From: Cristatella mucedo
Taxonomy: Eukaryota > Bryozoa > Phylactolaemata > Cristatellidae
Direction of reading: 5' to 3'
DNA length: 64,000 nt
Assembly (NCBI GenBank): GCA_009760855.2
Contig: WPIO01000028.1
Location: forward strand, 2,746,501 to 2,810,500
The notes under the pieces are model-generated. The model did not search any database. It saw only the letters and a program-made list of their open reading frames with translations, and had not been told where the DNA came from. Positions within the stretch are counted from its first letter, which is position 1; each line of letters starts with the position of its first letter. Below are positions 22,213 to 34,888 of this stretch, in pieces. The position numbers were made by a program, and so were the translations under genes.

Positions 22213-24189
22213 CATGCGACTCAGCACAAGGGTACTCGCTTAGAGGAGATTCACTCAAGGTCGGAAGACTTTGATGAGGGCGTACTGAAAGATTGACCGC
22301 AGAGCACGGCTTGAGGTAGCAACTGGAGGGTCGACTCGTCGGTGCTAGCTCAGCGAAGATCGACAGAAGTCCGACAGAAGTCCGACAACAGGGCGTCTAT
22401 TTTCACTGATGAGCCAGAAAACATTTATTTTGGTCAATTGAAACCTAGACATATGATATTGGTTAGCTTAGAGAGCCCAAAGATAAATATCAATACCTTT
22501 CTAGAGGAGGTTGGAGCGAAAGCCAACATAAATAACCAAACAGCAATATGTCACTTACAGTATTCTCACTGAGAGGCAATAGGACCCTGTAGTTGCAAAA
22601 TGTGAATACACTGTACAGAGCGACAGTAAATAAAATAAATAAAGTTAGCAAACCACTAATTGCTTTTATTTTTCATATTCAATAAAAATATTCGCTTAGC
22701 CTAGCAGCAACCATTTTCTGTGGTACATACTTGAGCGATGTTAAATGCATAGTCTTCCAAAAGGTATCAATTTCGATGCTTTCAACTTGCATAGATCTCC
22801 AGCTCTCTTACAGGTGGTAATATAAAAGTTTATATTCAGGAAATGAGTGCCTTTATTGCATCTTTAAAATGAAATGTTGTATTTGTCTCCTAAAGAGGTA
22901 AGACAATTCAACGGTAACTTTGAAGCATACAGGCAAGAAGAGATGCAGCAGCTCGGTAGAAATAACACAAAAGCAAAATCAAAGAGAATTTAACGATAAC
23001 TATTGAAACAAATTTTGGTAATTAAGCATCTAAATGTGATTAGTTGGCATTTCATTTGCTTGCTTAGCTTGCGTGTTTGATCAACAATTTGTTTATAGCG
23101 TCGACAGAAATTGTGGTAATGTGCTACAAACGACCGTCGAATTCCGCTGGAGACTCTTTTTTTATTCAACGGATTAGCTCCATTGCAGGAGTCTTACCAA
23201 GCCCAGTCAAGCCAATTTTCATACGTGAAAGCTAGACGGGAAGTGATATATCCAGCATTTTAGATGGTTCGAGTTATTTTCTGTTTTATGCAAGTGTTGC
23301 TGAAACCAACAAATGATTACGTCAAACTTGCTCAAATATAGCCAAGATAAAATGCTGCTTCCTAGTTACGTGCGAGTCAAAAATAAATTGCAAGTTTTAT
23401 AACAAAAGCACTATTCACATTATGCAAGCTAGCACACCACCACGGTTAATTGTGCCCACTTTTAGCTCTGCAGCACTAACACAAATCTGGGCATGTAGAT
23501 AAGATAACCACAGCAACAATGATCAATTTATTTTGAACTGTTAATGTAAAGCTAATTTTTTCTAACTGCTCACAGGTATTAAAGAGGGTATAAGAAGAAG
23601 TAGAACATGACTAGGAGCTGGAATTGGCAGATCGGCTTGCAAATCACGACAGTAATTATTTACACATAACACAGGTTCTCCTGATTTGCATGGCTCTCCC
23701 TCTAGATACTTGTCAACTTCATGGCTTCTTTCATGACTTTTGTATTCATCTATTCTCTGGATTTCTCTTGGTTAAACTTACAGAAAAGTTTCCAATTCAA
23801 AAAAGCATCATTAAACCTGCTATTCCCAATACAATGGCTTAGTTTGAAATCAAACCAGCATTGGTTTCTGTGGAGAGCATGCTTATACTTCTTAGGACAT
23901 CAATGGCACGAATCAACTTTCGAATGAGGCCAGTCCATCTATTTTTTGAGGTAAGCTAAAAAATAAACTTTTTCTCACAGAAATCGTTTCTATAGTTCCC
24001 CTTTTAATTGCGTATGCATCCTGTCACTGCTCAGGTTGTCAATAGAAACTTTTCTACCTCCCTCTCAAAAAGATATAAAAGTTAATACTAGAAAGAGATT
24101 ATATTTTTTTAGGTGACTGAGCAATATATTAGTCTGATTGTCATCATAAGAAAATGTTGAAGAGGCTAGATCACGATATTTCATGCAGC
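22213..24189. other. unassigned spacer
   Basis: AT-rich, no gene recognised. A small duplication of CGACAGAAGTC occurs near 22361-22388. Confidence 0.45.
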
Positions 24190-25955
24190 AAAATAAATAA
24201 TAATAATAATTCACTTGATAAAGCGCCCTCAGAGAACTTAATCTCTCTCTAGGCGCTTTAAATTTGCTGTAAAGTGAAATGCAATGGAATGGTAAGTAAA
24301 ATCATGCTTAAAAAACAAACGAAATAAATAATATGGTTAGGGGTGACATGCACAGGGTCAGCATGCAAATGTGGTCAGTGGCAGCATGCACAGTTGAAGC
24401 ACGCATAAGCACATCAAGGACGAATCACAGGGACCCACTAAATGCTCTCCAAATAGGTGTGTTTTTAGGTTCCTTTTAAATGTGGTCAGGTCAGGGGATG
24501 TTCTGACGCAGGTCGGGAGGGAGTTCCAGGCTTTGGGAGCATATGAACTAAATGCACGGTCTCCAAAGGATTTAAGGTTTGTACGAGGTATTTCTAGACT
24601 GTTGGATTCCGAAAAGCGGGTCGTACGATGCTTGACCTGATGGGGTAGTATATCTGACAGATAGGCTGGAGCCAAAGAATGAAGGGACCTATTAGTGATC
24701 GACAGAACCTTAAAGTCAATCCGTTGCTTGACTGGTAGCCAGTGCAGGTCGGCAAGAAGTGGTGTGATGTGGCAACTGCGATGCTCACGATAGACAAGCC
24801 TAGCTGCAGAGTTTTGCACCAGCTGCAATCGCTCGATCGTACATGCTGGTAGGCGATTAAGCAGTGAGTTGCAGAAGTCGAGACGGGATGTCACGAATGC
24901 ATGCACAAATTTAGACGTGGTATCATTATCTAAACAAGCCCGAATTTTAGCAATGTTTTGTAGCTGAAAGTAGGTAGATTTGACTGTGGATCTGTTGTGG
25001 TCTTCTAGCGAGAGGTCGCTTTGGAATATGACACATAGATTTCGAGCTGATTCAACAGGAGATATGCTGGCAGAGTCTTTTTTGAGCGTCAGCCTTTCCA
25101 GTGTCTGAATCACACTGAGTTTGCCCATAACTAGTTAGTTAGTTTTATCATCGTTTAGTTTTAGAACATTTTCTGCCATACATTTGAGGATGTCATCAAT
25201 ATATGCAACAAGTGAGTTGACATAATTTAAGGTGCTCGAAGGCTGGGAGGGATCAAAGCAAAGGTACAACTGAGTGTCATCCGCACAAAAGTGAAAGCCT
25301 AGATTGTGCTTGGCAATCATATCAGCAAGAGGCAGAGTATAAACCGGGAAAATAACCGGACCTAGCATGGAGCCCTGAGGTACTCCATATTTCAGAGGGA
25401 CCTTGGATGATCTTTGTCCATTCTCGTCAGTACTCTGGAGTCTCCGACTGAGATAGGACCTGAACCATTACAGAGCAGTGCCAGTGCTGCCCAGGCGAGA
25501 TGAGAGGTGCTCTAGAAGAACTTTGTGATCGATAGTATCAAAAGCTGCCGAAAGATCAAGAAAAACAAGCAGACACTCTACCCATGTCTGCATTCCAAAG
25601 TAGGTCGTTGTATACCCTAGGCAATGCTGACTCTGTGGAGTGATTAGCTCTAAAGCCAGACTGGAACTTACTAGCAAGGGTCAAATTTTCGATATATGAG
25701 TTCAGCTGGTCCGCCACGACCCGTTCCAGTGTCTTTGATAGGAATGGTTTGAAGAGAGACTGGGCGGTAGTTGCTCAAGTTCTCTTGGTCGAGTGTAGCT
25801 TTCTTGAGAAGTGGCCTGACTACAGCTTTTTTGAAAGGTGTTGGGACATGACCTGAGGCTAATGACATATTAATTATGGTAGTTATGCATGGCAGCAGCA
25901 GATCAATGCAACGTAGGAGCAGGATAGTGGGAATAGGGTCCAGAGGACTTGTCTA
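24190..25955 (-). mobile_element. L2-A LINE copy 8, 1.8 kb, RT domain with frameshifts
   Basis: Reads right to left. The region upstream of RT starts near 25955 (homologous to 46700-46800 of copy 16). RT motif A (LLVFLDLSAAFDTIDHK) lies near 25520-25570, motif B near 25370, and catalytic motif C at 25276-25290 is FCADDTQ (Tyr to Cys). Then come the C-terminal L2-A block (24358-25128), the 3' UTR, the hairpin near 24216-24255 and a left-hand tail AATAATAATAATAATTCACT. The coding sequence is split into at least four frames by stops and indels. Upstream endonuclease sequence is absent. Confidence 0.9.
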
Positions 25956-28900
25956 TAGTAACTATACCTAAGATATACTTAGATAGCTTGACCGATCTGC
26001 TATACCTAATAAGGCGACGAAGACTTTTAGTATTTTTGACCAGAAAAGGGTGCTGCCTTCAATTTGCAGGGTATGAGTGCAGGACTAATATGGAGAGCTC
26101 CTATGCACCACAATTAGACAAAATCAAAGCAAGAAAAATCAGAGCTCTGATTTGAATTCCCAAATACAACCAAACGCTTTGTAGGATGATAGGGGAGAAT
26201 GTGAAACCTAAAGGACAATAGAGAGTTGAACTCACAAAACTAATAATGATAATTATCCAGAAGACGGCTTCAAGACAGGTAATTTAAAATTGGTACAGGA
26301 CTGCAGTGCCACTTCAACCATCGTTGAATAGAGAATGTTTATTACAGCATGCAGGTAATCTTGACGATCATTCATCTTGCCACTTCAGACTAATCCTGGA
26401 TTGTCTTGTAGTGTTGGTTTTATCCCGATTTTATGTCAATGAAAGAATTTACATCGTCCTGAGTTTTGAAATGGAGGTTGCTGGTCCCTAGACTGCTGCA
26501 TATCATGGCACAAATTTTACGGGGCATAGAAAAGGATCAGTTTAATCTTCCCAGCTGGGGCAAGCTGTTAGATAGGCCTTGCAAGCAACTCCACACGAGT
26601 GAGATGACGTAAGATAGGAGCTGTTTTAATCCTAAAAGTAAAGCCACGTAAGACAAATGGGATCAAACTGCCTGTCGGTACATTAATAGCTTTGTGAAGC
26701 TGCCACTGTCGCAGGGATGGAACTGTAGTAAGGACTCCATCAGGGTAAACACTAGACAATTAGTCGTGGCCTCAATGAGTAGCTCAAGTTTAAGCATTCC
26801 CATTATTGTAGCTGTCGCAAAGTGCAGTGGCCGCAAACTTAAGAAGGCTCTTGAGAAAGTCATAACGAGCTGCTGCCTAATATGACTTTATAATTGTCAT
26901 CATACTTTGACACGGGGGGCCTTCCGAGAATAAGCCACCGGTCTTCACCTGAGACGTGCATAATAAGAGCTAAGAGAATGCTGCTTGAGCAACGCTTTTT
27001 CGGGATATTGCAAAAGTATGAGCTGCTGCTCGAAATCCACTTGATAATGAACTAGCTACAAGAGCAGGTGCTTACCAGCTCACAACGGCATATTCGACTC
27101 TCAGTAATTGCATTGGCCAGCAGATTTCCTATCCGGAGAATAATTACATTCTCATTTAAAATTCTGTGCTGTAACTTAGTAATTGAATGTTTATCAGGTA
27201 AACTGGTAACTTGTCAAATTTATCACAGGCTGTGAAATCAATTTTCTCAGTCTACAGAGATTTATGAGGTTCAATCAAGGAAGTAATTCAGTCAACGGTT
27301 ATAAATAAAAGTGAAACATTTAAGGTCTCGATAGGCTATATTTTTTGGAACATTACTTCGGTTGTAGCAGTCTTCGGCTTTAATTTAATCTACTTAGAAA
27401 AATGAGAGCAAAGCAATTGATGTAGTTTAAGCTTTGCAGCAGCCTTCTACTTTTAGGCTATTTCTGATATTGCATTTAATGTCCAATAATTGTGTCATTT
27501 AAAATTTGATTTAGCAAGAATCTTAGACGTCTTTTACAGCAAAGTTTTTAATGATAAGTTTTTTCATGTAAGGGAAAATCAAATCAAGCTGAAACTTAAA
27601 TTAATTCGCGAGCTCAGTATATTCAGTATATTCTTATTATATATATATATATATATATATATTATTTATTATATATTATTTATACATATTATTATATACT
27701 CAGTATATTCTTACTTAACAAAGTGGTAGACTTAAGTCTGTTCAGCAAGTTTGTAATTTTTTGTCGCTTCATAGTTTAGACAATACATAGCGAAATGTAT
27801 TCAGGATCCTACGTGTAGTCGGTAAATCTCATTGCTCAAGTTCTTCCTAGAAAGCATGTTACAAGCAACGTTGCATTAGATCTTCCAGGACGTAAAGCAT
27901 GCGAAATGAAAATCTTAAGAGTTGAAATGGCAGCTAGCTCTGCCTAACATAAACAGAAGGAAAACCTGCTGTTAGCATTTCCTGACGAGTTCCGAGCTCC
28001 TTATCTGCTGCGGAGGCAGTCAGAACTATGTCGTTTATTCCGATTGGTATGAGTGAGGTGAGAATGAATAAAGGTAAAGCTGGAGAGAGCTGTGGAGACG
28101 CCTCATGGACGTTTGCCACACCTTTTACTGGCTGCTGGATCCATTTGCCACAACAGACAGTTGTAACAATGCAAAATTTAAGAACGTATACAATTCTTTG
28201 AGCTTGTCTCTACAGAAAGAAATTCGTAAGAATATTCAACTAGGCTAGAATGTGTACACAGCCTTAGGTGTGTCTCAGGACATTATTCAAAGGAAAGCAT
28301 GTCGATGACAATTAAAGCAAAGCAGTGGATTTTGATTAGCACACAATGAGGTTGTCTGTTGTCCTTTTCGGTTAGAGTGCTGTCCATGCAAGATTTAGTG
28401 CGAACAATGCCGTCGTAGGGTTGACTAGTACAGGGCCTTTATAATATGATGAGGCAAAGCTTTGGTTTCCCCAGCTCGGCTAAACATGTCTCGTGATCTG
28501 GGTTTGGATGTGAGGGCACCGAAGGTCTAGGGACACTTCGGCAGCGTTATTGAAGAGTAAAGGCATATAACGTCACCCAACTTTCTCCCAGTTGCACAGT
28601 TACTCCTAGCTGCGAAGATAGGGAACTGGCTGTCCATAATGAGTCAGTCGGTTGCCATGAAAGGTAGGTCAAGTGTTTGCTCTACTCTGTTTCCACAGTT
28701 CTCAAGGACAGATAATTTACTGTGAAGGTGGATATAATACACTTAATGAATAATGTCTGAAAATGAAAAGAATGGCTGTGCAAGAAGGGTTTGCTGGTGC
28801 TCGCTCATATTTATTTTCTGCGACTTCATCACTGCAAGTTAAATGCAACTTGGGCGCTTCCCTGGGAATAAAGTCCTGTCCCAATGTTTTTATTCAGCCA

Positions 28901-30224
28901 AATACGTCACTGTTCGTTTCTCATGTAGAGAATCTTGTTCAGAATCCATTAACTTGGAATACGATCTTCAACACCATATGAGATGCTGCCTAATAATTAA
29001 CTGCGTTGATTTTCTCACTCCATCTATACGGCTGCCTGTCATCTAGTAGCCAAATCCTAAGTGTGACATAGTCTGCAGCAGGATTTTGCACATTTTTTCC
29101 AGGTCTTTGGATTTGACAGAGCACTCAATTACATCAAGTCCTGACTTGAGACACTAGAAAAACCAACCAGTAGCACAGGGCTAACCGAAGTCCAAGTTAT
29201 AGAAGTCTCATCGTGTGAACTACATATTCTATTGAAAGCAATAGGCAGCTCCATCTGTCAGTCAAGTCATTAGCTGCAGACCGAGGCCTGATGCCGAGTT
29301 TGGTACCAGTAAGTGCTGTAGCCTCACCTCGGCCGAGCTAGCAGACTGATCAATAGGCCACTTAGGACGATGGTGACCAATTCGGACCACAGGCAACTTG
29401 CAGAGCAGAGTAAAACAGCAGCAGCTGATATCATTGTTTAAGAATAAGTGAATAATAATAGCTAATACGGAAAGTCACAGCTGTTGCAGCTAGGACACGA
29501 TGGAAGCCAGCATGGTCTTGGCAAAGACAGTTGAAGTGATGCAGCAGGATCTTACAATAGAGCCTATAGCCAAACTTCGGTTCACTAGCCTATTGCAACG
29601 ATTTCACGTATTATTTTTACCTCCCATCTACCTTGATCCATCCTCTGTAGTGATGGGGTAACTTTTGTGTCCAAATCGGAGAGAATTTGCTCAGGTAAAG
29701 TAGCTGGTGCAGTGCAGATAGCTCAAGCTATGGGATGCATGGTTGCTCCACAATCCTCTCTTGTGCATGCTGGTTTCGATGGCAAGTCTGAATTCCTCCC
29801 TTCTAAAAGAGAGAGCACAGGCCTACAACATCTCATCTCATGTGGTGCCCTGTCTGCTGACATAGTTGCAGTTGCCCAGGGGGCAGCTGTGACTCTGTGA
29901 TGACGTTTGCAATGCAGGTGGTGCACTGCCACAAAGTTTAATTGATTTCTGTCATTGAATAATCCTCCCACAATAGATACATTTCTTGAAGCAGCTTATG
30001 TCCTATAAGAACAGAAGAGAAGAAATTAAGCTTCTCTTGATTTAGGATAGTTTTTAACGGTCATTTTGATTCCTTTCTGCGTGAAGCTAGATTTAATTGC
30101 ACCAACAAACTCACACATATAGCAAGAACAAGTAAATAATTCAGTAATTGGGCCAAACCAGTTGGCTTAAGAAGAAAGCCTGGACCCCAAGCCGTTTTAC
30201 CTGCTTATTAGAATCCTGGATTTT
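25956..30224. other. unassigned spacer, 4.3 kb
   Basis: No convincing gene. There is an AT microsatellite near 27637-27685. The 77-codon plus frame at 29667-29900 has protein-like composition but no family I can name. Confidence 0.4.
27637..27685. repeat. AT microsatellite
   Basis: An uninterrupted run of about twelve TA units, followed by ATTATTTATTATATATTATT-like sequence. Confidence 0.9.
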
Positions 30225-30720
30225 GGTCAATTTCTGTAAACTAAACGATGATAAAACCTCGAGCTTCTGCTCACCAATCTAACTAGCTCCCTGCTTTCAT
30301 TTTGGCTGGACCTTTCCAATTTTGTTTTGGCTGGGCAACAGAATGAAGTCATTAAGCCTCTTAAGCTGGTGATGGTGATGTCTGCATGGCTAGTCAACAA
30401 ATCCCAGAGGTTTAGCTATATGTCTTCTTTGCTAAATGAGCTACGGCAGCTGCAAGTCGACCAATGGATGTCTCCTGATATCCTTATGCTGACCCACAAT
30501 GCCGCCATTCCCCTACTCCTTCATACCTAGCTGAACTGCTGCACCAGCTACAGCCTCCTCGTGCCCACAGGTCAAAATTAGCTGTTTTATCCTTGTGCTT
30601 GAAGACCCTTGGCTACAGAAGCTTTTCCTCTGCAGGTCATAGACCATGTACAACTTTTGAAGTTCATACATAATTACACCTAGTCTCCTACTGCTAACTA
30701 TGGCACATTCATTCCAGCTG
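30225..30720 (+). mobile_element. L2-B LINE relic
   Basis: Plus strand. AAACTAAACGATGATAAAAC (30238-30258) encodes the KLNDDKT motif that follows the RT domain in this group. After a gap, AAATCCCAGAGGTTT near 30400 matches the L2-B copy at 2575-3040. Beyond that the frame spells LAELL, LQPPRAH, LAVL, LKTLGYRSFSSAG with stops between. It therefore carries the L2-B C-terminal signature with internal deletions. Confidence 0.6.
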
Positions 30721-30809
30721 CCCTGAGCTGCTACTTCCATGCTACTCACTACCTCAGTTTCTGTCCTTACTCAGCTTCACAGTTTTTTGTTTGTGCATGA
30801 GATGCAGTC

Positions 30810-31595
30810 TTTCGGCTACTGTTTAGACAGGGATACAACATCTAAATTGGTCCATGCAAGTGTGACATCCTGTCTTGACTTTTGTAACTCACTGCTTGTA
30901 GGTTAGCTGGTCTCTGCAACCATGCACCTAAAGCTGGTGCAAAACTCTGGTGCTATGCTTGCCTGAGGTGAACCTCACAGTCGCTACATCTCACCACTTC
31001 TCGCCGATCTGAAATGGCTGACAGTCAAGCAACCCATGGACTTCAAGGTTATGTCCCTTGCTTTTAAGTCCCTTAAGTCTTTTGCCTCAACTGACATATC
31101 ACAACTGTTCTCTTACCAGGTCAGGCATCGTGCCACACATTTTTGCACTCAAATCGTTTAGCTACTCCTGGTAAAGACTTCTTATCTTTTGCAGACCGTG
31201 CCTACAGTTCATTTGGTCCCAACGAACGGAACTCACTACCGACTTCGGTTACAACATCTCCGGATTCGAAAACATTTAAAAAAGGAATAAAAACTCAGCC
31301 ACTTATTGCAGAATTTCCTGAGTCCCTGTTATCGGTCCTATATGTGCTTTATATCTGGTGACACTGTTCATGCTGCCGCTAACCATACTTTCATGCTGAC
31401 CCTGTGTATGTAACCCCTAATCAAATTATGCTTGCAGTTTATTGAGCATGCTACCGTTAAGCATTCGATCGTGCCTAGAAAGCCAATGCCTTTCCGAAAG
31501 TGCCTAGAAAGAGATCGAATTCTCTGAGGTCACTTTATCAAATGCATTGTTTTTATTATAATTACTATTTTTATTGTTATTATTATTATAAGTAT
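30810..31595 (+). mobile_element. L2-A LINE copy 9, diverged 3' part
   Basis: Begins in a segment reading LDRDTTSKLVHAS-like, continues with LDFCNSLL-, LSPLLADLKWLTV- and ADRAYSSFGPNERNSLPT-like motifs in broken frames, then the 3' UTR and hairpin near 31475-31540 and an ATT-type tail. Among the most diverged L2-A copies in the window. Confidence 0.8.
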
Positions 31596-32939
31596 TAGGT
31601 TATTACGATCTGCGTTACTGGCTTGAAACCGGAAGATACAACTCTGCTCTCCTCAAATAGCTGCATGTTATATGTAATCACTTTATTTCTGGAAAAAGGA
31701 CTGGCAGCAGTTGCTGTCACTTTCACATATATGCAAGTATTTCTGCGAACACACCCTGCATTTCGCAACTTCGGAAGGTTGCTTCCGAGTATCACCTCAT
31801 CTGGGTATTTTGAAAAATACTAATGATTCATTGATCATGCTGCGATGAGCATGTCACTCCTGACCTGGCTGCTGTCTGCTTTTAAACTCATTCAGCAGAG
31901 TTTGTGAACTTGTCTATCATACTAGTGCTCTACTGGTGCATCACTGTTTTGGTAGTCAACCTGTTGGCATGTGTGGTGTTCGTTGATGATATGTTAACAA
32001 CGCATAGTTAGGGTGTGACTATTATTTCGGTAAAGTAAAAGAGAGGGGGAGAGACAGAGGGAAGAGGTTCGGTCAGGCCGACTGGCAGGGAGAGAAGCCT
32101 ATGTCAACTTGGCCCAAGTTGTGGGAGGGAAGTGACCTTTGTCTGCCACCACAACACGGATGTGGGTTCAGGCACGTATGACCTCGAAGGGATCTATTTT
32201 GCAGCTGGCAAATAAATGGTAAGCCGGTGGTTGCCTGTTGCTGCTGAGAGTCGGTAAATCTAGTCTTAGTGATCCACAGGAATCTCAGAGATTGTCTTTT
32301 CACCTGCTGCTAGATCAACTCACCGGTAAGAACCTTGTAACAAAATAGCCAGAGTTAAAGACGTAGTTTTTTCTACTTGCATATTGTTTATGACTAATAA
32401 TGTGGATAAGATTAGCCTATTGTTGTATGAGCCCATAATAAGTATTTCTGGCTGAGCATTGGTCAGAAACTAAAATTAGCCTTCACATATTGCCATTAAC
32501 ATGATGACGTTGCCAATGTAATCCATCCACTATTTTCTTTGCAGTGCCATACTGTCCCTCAACTCTCAACCCTAGTCGACTGGTACCCTAGTGACTATTT
32601 TGTTATCTCTCCAGTGCCAGCTGACAGTCCTATTCCACTACCGTATTAGTCCGGCTAATCAATGTCAGACAAGCAGTTAGTGAGCCATCGCCGGCCGATC
32701 TACTGTTAATCAACCGACTGGTAAGGTAACTTTCTACAATAATGAAGGAGGTTACAGGCTGACCGGGGACTGGATCTTCTACTTTTAAGAACTTGTCTAG
32801 CACCCCATGGATGGACCCCCAGGAATGACTGCATCGGAATAACTTTAAATGGCATTTTAATTCGAAACGCTGAAGAAGGAAAGGTAATTCCAGGCCAAAT
32901 GGGTCCTTATCCTTTCACGGTTTATATCCTTCTCTCCCT
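31596..32939. other. unassigned spacer
   Basis: No gene or known repeat recognised. Confidence 0.45.
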
Positions 32940-33770
32940 CCGGCCGACGATATGATGACCCGGCACAAACTAGGCTTTCACTTCTCTGCTGATGACACTC
33001 AGCATTACCTCTGCTTTGATCCCATGCCGCCTTCCAGCATATCCCATTCTCTCACCCCACTTGCTGCATGTATTGATGACATACCCACATGGATGGCCAC
33101 AAACATCTTTAAATTGAATGATCATAAAACCTATTTACTGGTTATGGGCTAACCTGGTATGGTTCAAAAATTGGAAAGGTTACACTAAAAACGGCTCTCC
33201 CAGCATGTCTCTAGTTGAATCTACATAAAATCTAGGTGTCATGCTTCAAAGTGATGTTTCATTAGATGATCATACCAGCTTCGCTGTCACGTCTGCCTAC
33301 TTGCAGCTACATAACATTGCTGAAATTCCGGCTTGCTTTGACAGGGATACCTTGTCTAAATTGGTCCATGTATTTGTGCAACTCAGCCTTGACTTCTGTA
33401 ACTCCTGCATAATGGTCTACCGTCCTGAGCAATCAGGGGCTTACAGCTGGTGCAAAACTCTGTTTTCCTGTCATGAGCTTCATAGTTGCCACATCACACA
33501 GCTTCTCACCTACCTGCACTGGCTACCATTCCAGCGACACATTTACTTCAAGGGTTTATCACTCACTTTTAAATCCCATTATTCTTTGGCTCCAGCCTAT
33601 GTAGCAGATCCACTCCCCCGCCAGGCTATGCATTCCTACCACCGGATTTTTGGAATTTAATGTTTGCCTATACCTCATGCAATACTGAAATACCTCAGAG
33701 ACCATGCCTCTAGTTCGCATGCTCAAACAACCTGGGGCTAACTTCCGATTTGAGCCATGACATCTGCATT
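32940..33770 (+). mobile_element. L2-A LINE copy 10, older element, left half
   Basis: Starts in the RT domain: catalytic motif C at 32982-32996 reads FSADD, followed by TQHYLCFDP, then FKLNDHKT and the post-RT region (LDDHTSFAVTSAYLQLHNIA). It contains frameshifts. Similarity ends near 33770, just before the distal part of ORF2, where the younger copy 11 begins. The missing 3' end resumes as copy 12 at 34560. Confidence 0.85.
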
Positions 33771-34525
33771 GATTCGGGCTTGTTTAGATAAAGATACCAC
33801 GTCCAAGTTGGTCCATGCATTCGTGACATCCCGTCTCGACTTCTGAAACTCACTGCTTACTGGCCTACCAGCATGTGCGATCAGGCAATTGCAGCTGGTG
33901 CAAAACTCGGCAGCTAGACTTGCCTGCCGTGAGCTTCACAGTTGCCACATTACTCCACTTCTCGCCGACCTGCACTGGCTACCAGTCCAGCAACGGATCG
34001 ACTTCAAGGTTTTGTCGCTCACTTTTAGGTCCCTTCATTCTTTGGCTCCAGCCTATCTGTCAGATATACTACCCTATCAGGCCAAGCATCGTACCACCCG
34101 CTTTTCGGAATCCAACAGTCTATAAATACCTCGTACAAACCTTAAATCTTTTGGAGACCGTGCATTTAGTACATATGCTCCCAAAGCGTGAAACTCCCTC
34201 CCGACCTGCGTCAGAACATCGCCTGACCTGAGCACATTTAAAAGGAACCTAAAAACACACCTATTTAGAACAGCATTCAGTGGGTCCCTGTGATTCGTCC
34301 TTGATGTGCTTATGCGTGCTGACACTGTGCATGCTGCCACTAACCACATTTGCATGCTGACCCTGTGCATGTAACCCCTAACCATATTATTCATTTCGTT
34401 TGTTTGTCAAGCATGATTTTACTTACCATTCAATTGCATTTCACTTTACGGCAAATGTAAAGCGCCTAGAGAGAGATTAAGTTCTCTGAGGGCGCTTTAT
34501 CAAGTGAATTATTATTATTATTGTT
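33771..34525 (+). mobile_element. L2-A LINE copy 11, younger, inserted in copies 10/12
   Basis: 5'-truncated copy starting at IRACLDKDTTSKLVHAF. It matches the consensus closely through RLDF, LADLHWLPVQQRIDFKVLSL and FGDRAFSTYAPKA to the SL stop. The terminal hairpin at 34461-34496 is intact (AGCGCC / GGCGCT with inner AGAGA / TCTCT), with a fresh ATTATTATTATTGTTATT tail. A few stops (for example TGA for Cys near 33846, TAA near 34123) show that it is dead. Confidence 0.9.
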
Positions 34526-34559
34526 ATTACGCTTAAAACAAACTATTAATATATATATA

Positions 34560-34825
34560 TTTATTACAGCATTTAGTAGGACCCTGCAATTCGTCCTTAA
34601 TGTGCTTATGAGTGCCAACACTGTGCATGCTGTCACTAACCTAATGCGTAGTCTAGCCCCCTGTGCATGTTAGCCCTAACCATGTTATTTTTGGTGTTTA
34701 TTGATCATGCTACCAACCCCAGCTATTTAATCGCGCTTCCTTTGCATCAAATGTAAAGTGCCTAAAAAGAGATTGAGTTATCTGAGGGTGTTATATCAAA
34801 TGTAAAAAATAAATAATAATAGCTA
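34560..34825 (+). mobile_element. L2-A LINE copy 12, right half of the older element
   Basis: Starts at the TACAGCATTTAGTAGGACCC block (the last codons of ORF2), then 3' UTR, a weakened hairpin (AGTGCC / GGGTGT) and an AATAATAAT tail. Its divergence level and start point fit it as the displaced 3' end of copy 10. Confidence 0.75.
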
Positions 34826-34851
34826 GTAGTAGTAGCAGCAGCAGCATCAGA

Positions 34852-34888
<37 letters not shown>
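34811..34888. repeat. compound AAT-TAG-CAG microsatellite
   Basis: The AAT tail of copy 12 passes into (TAG)n, then about ten near-perfect GCA/CAG units with one interruption, then (TAG)3. Confidence 0.9.
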
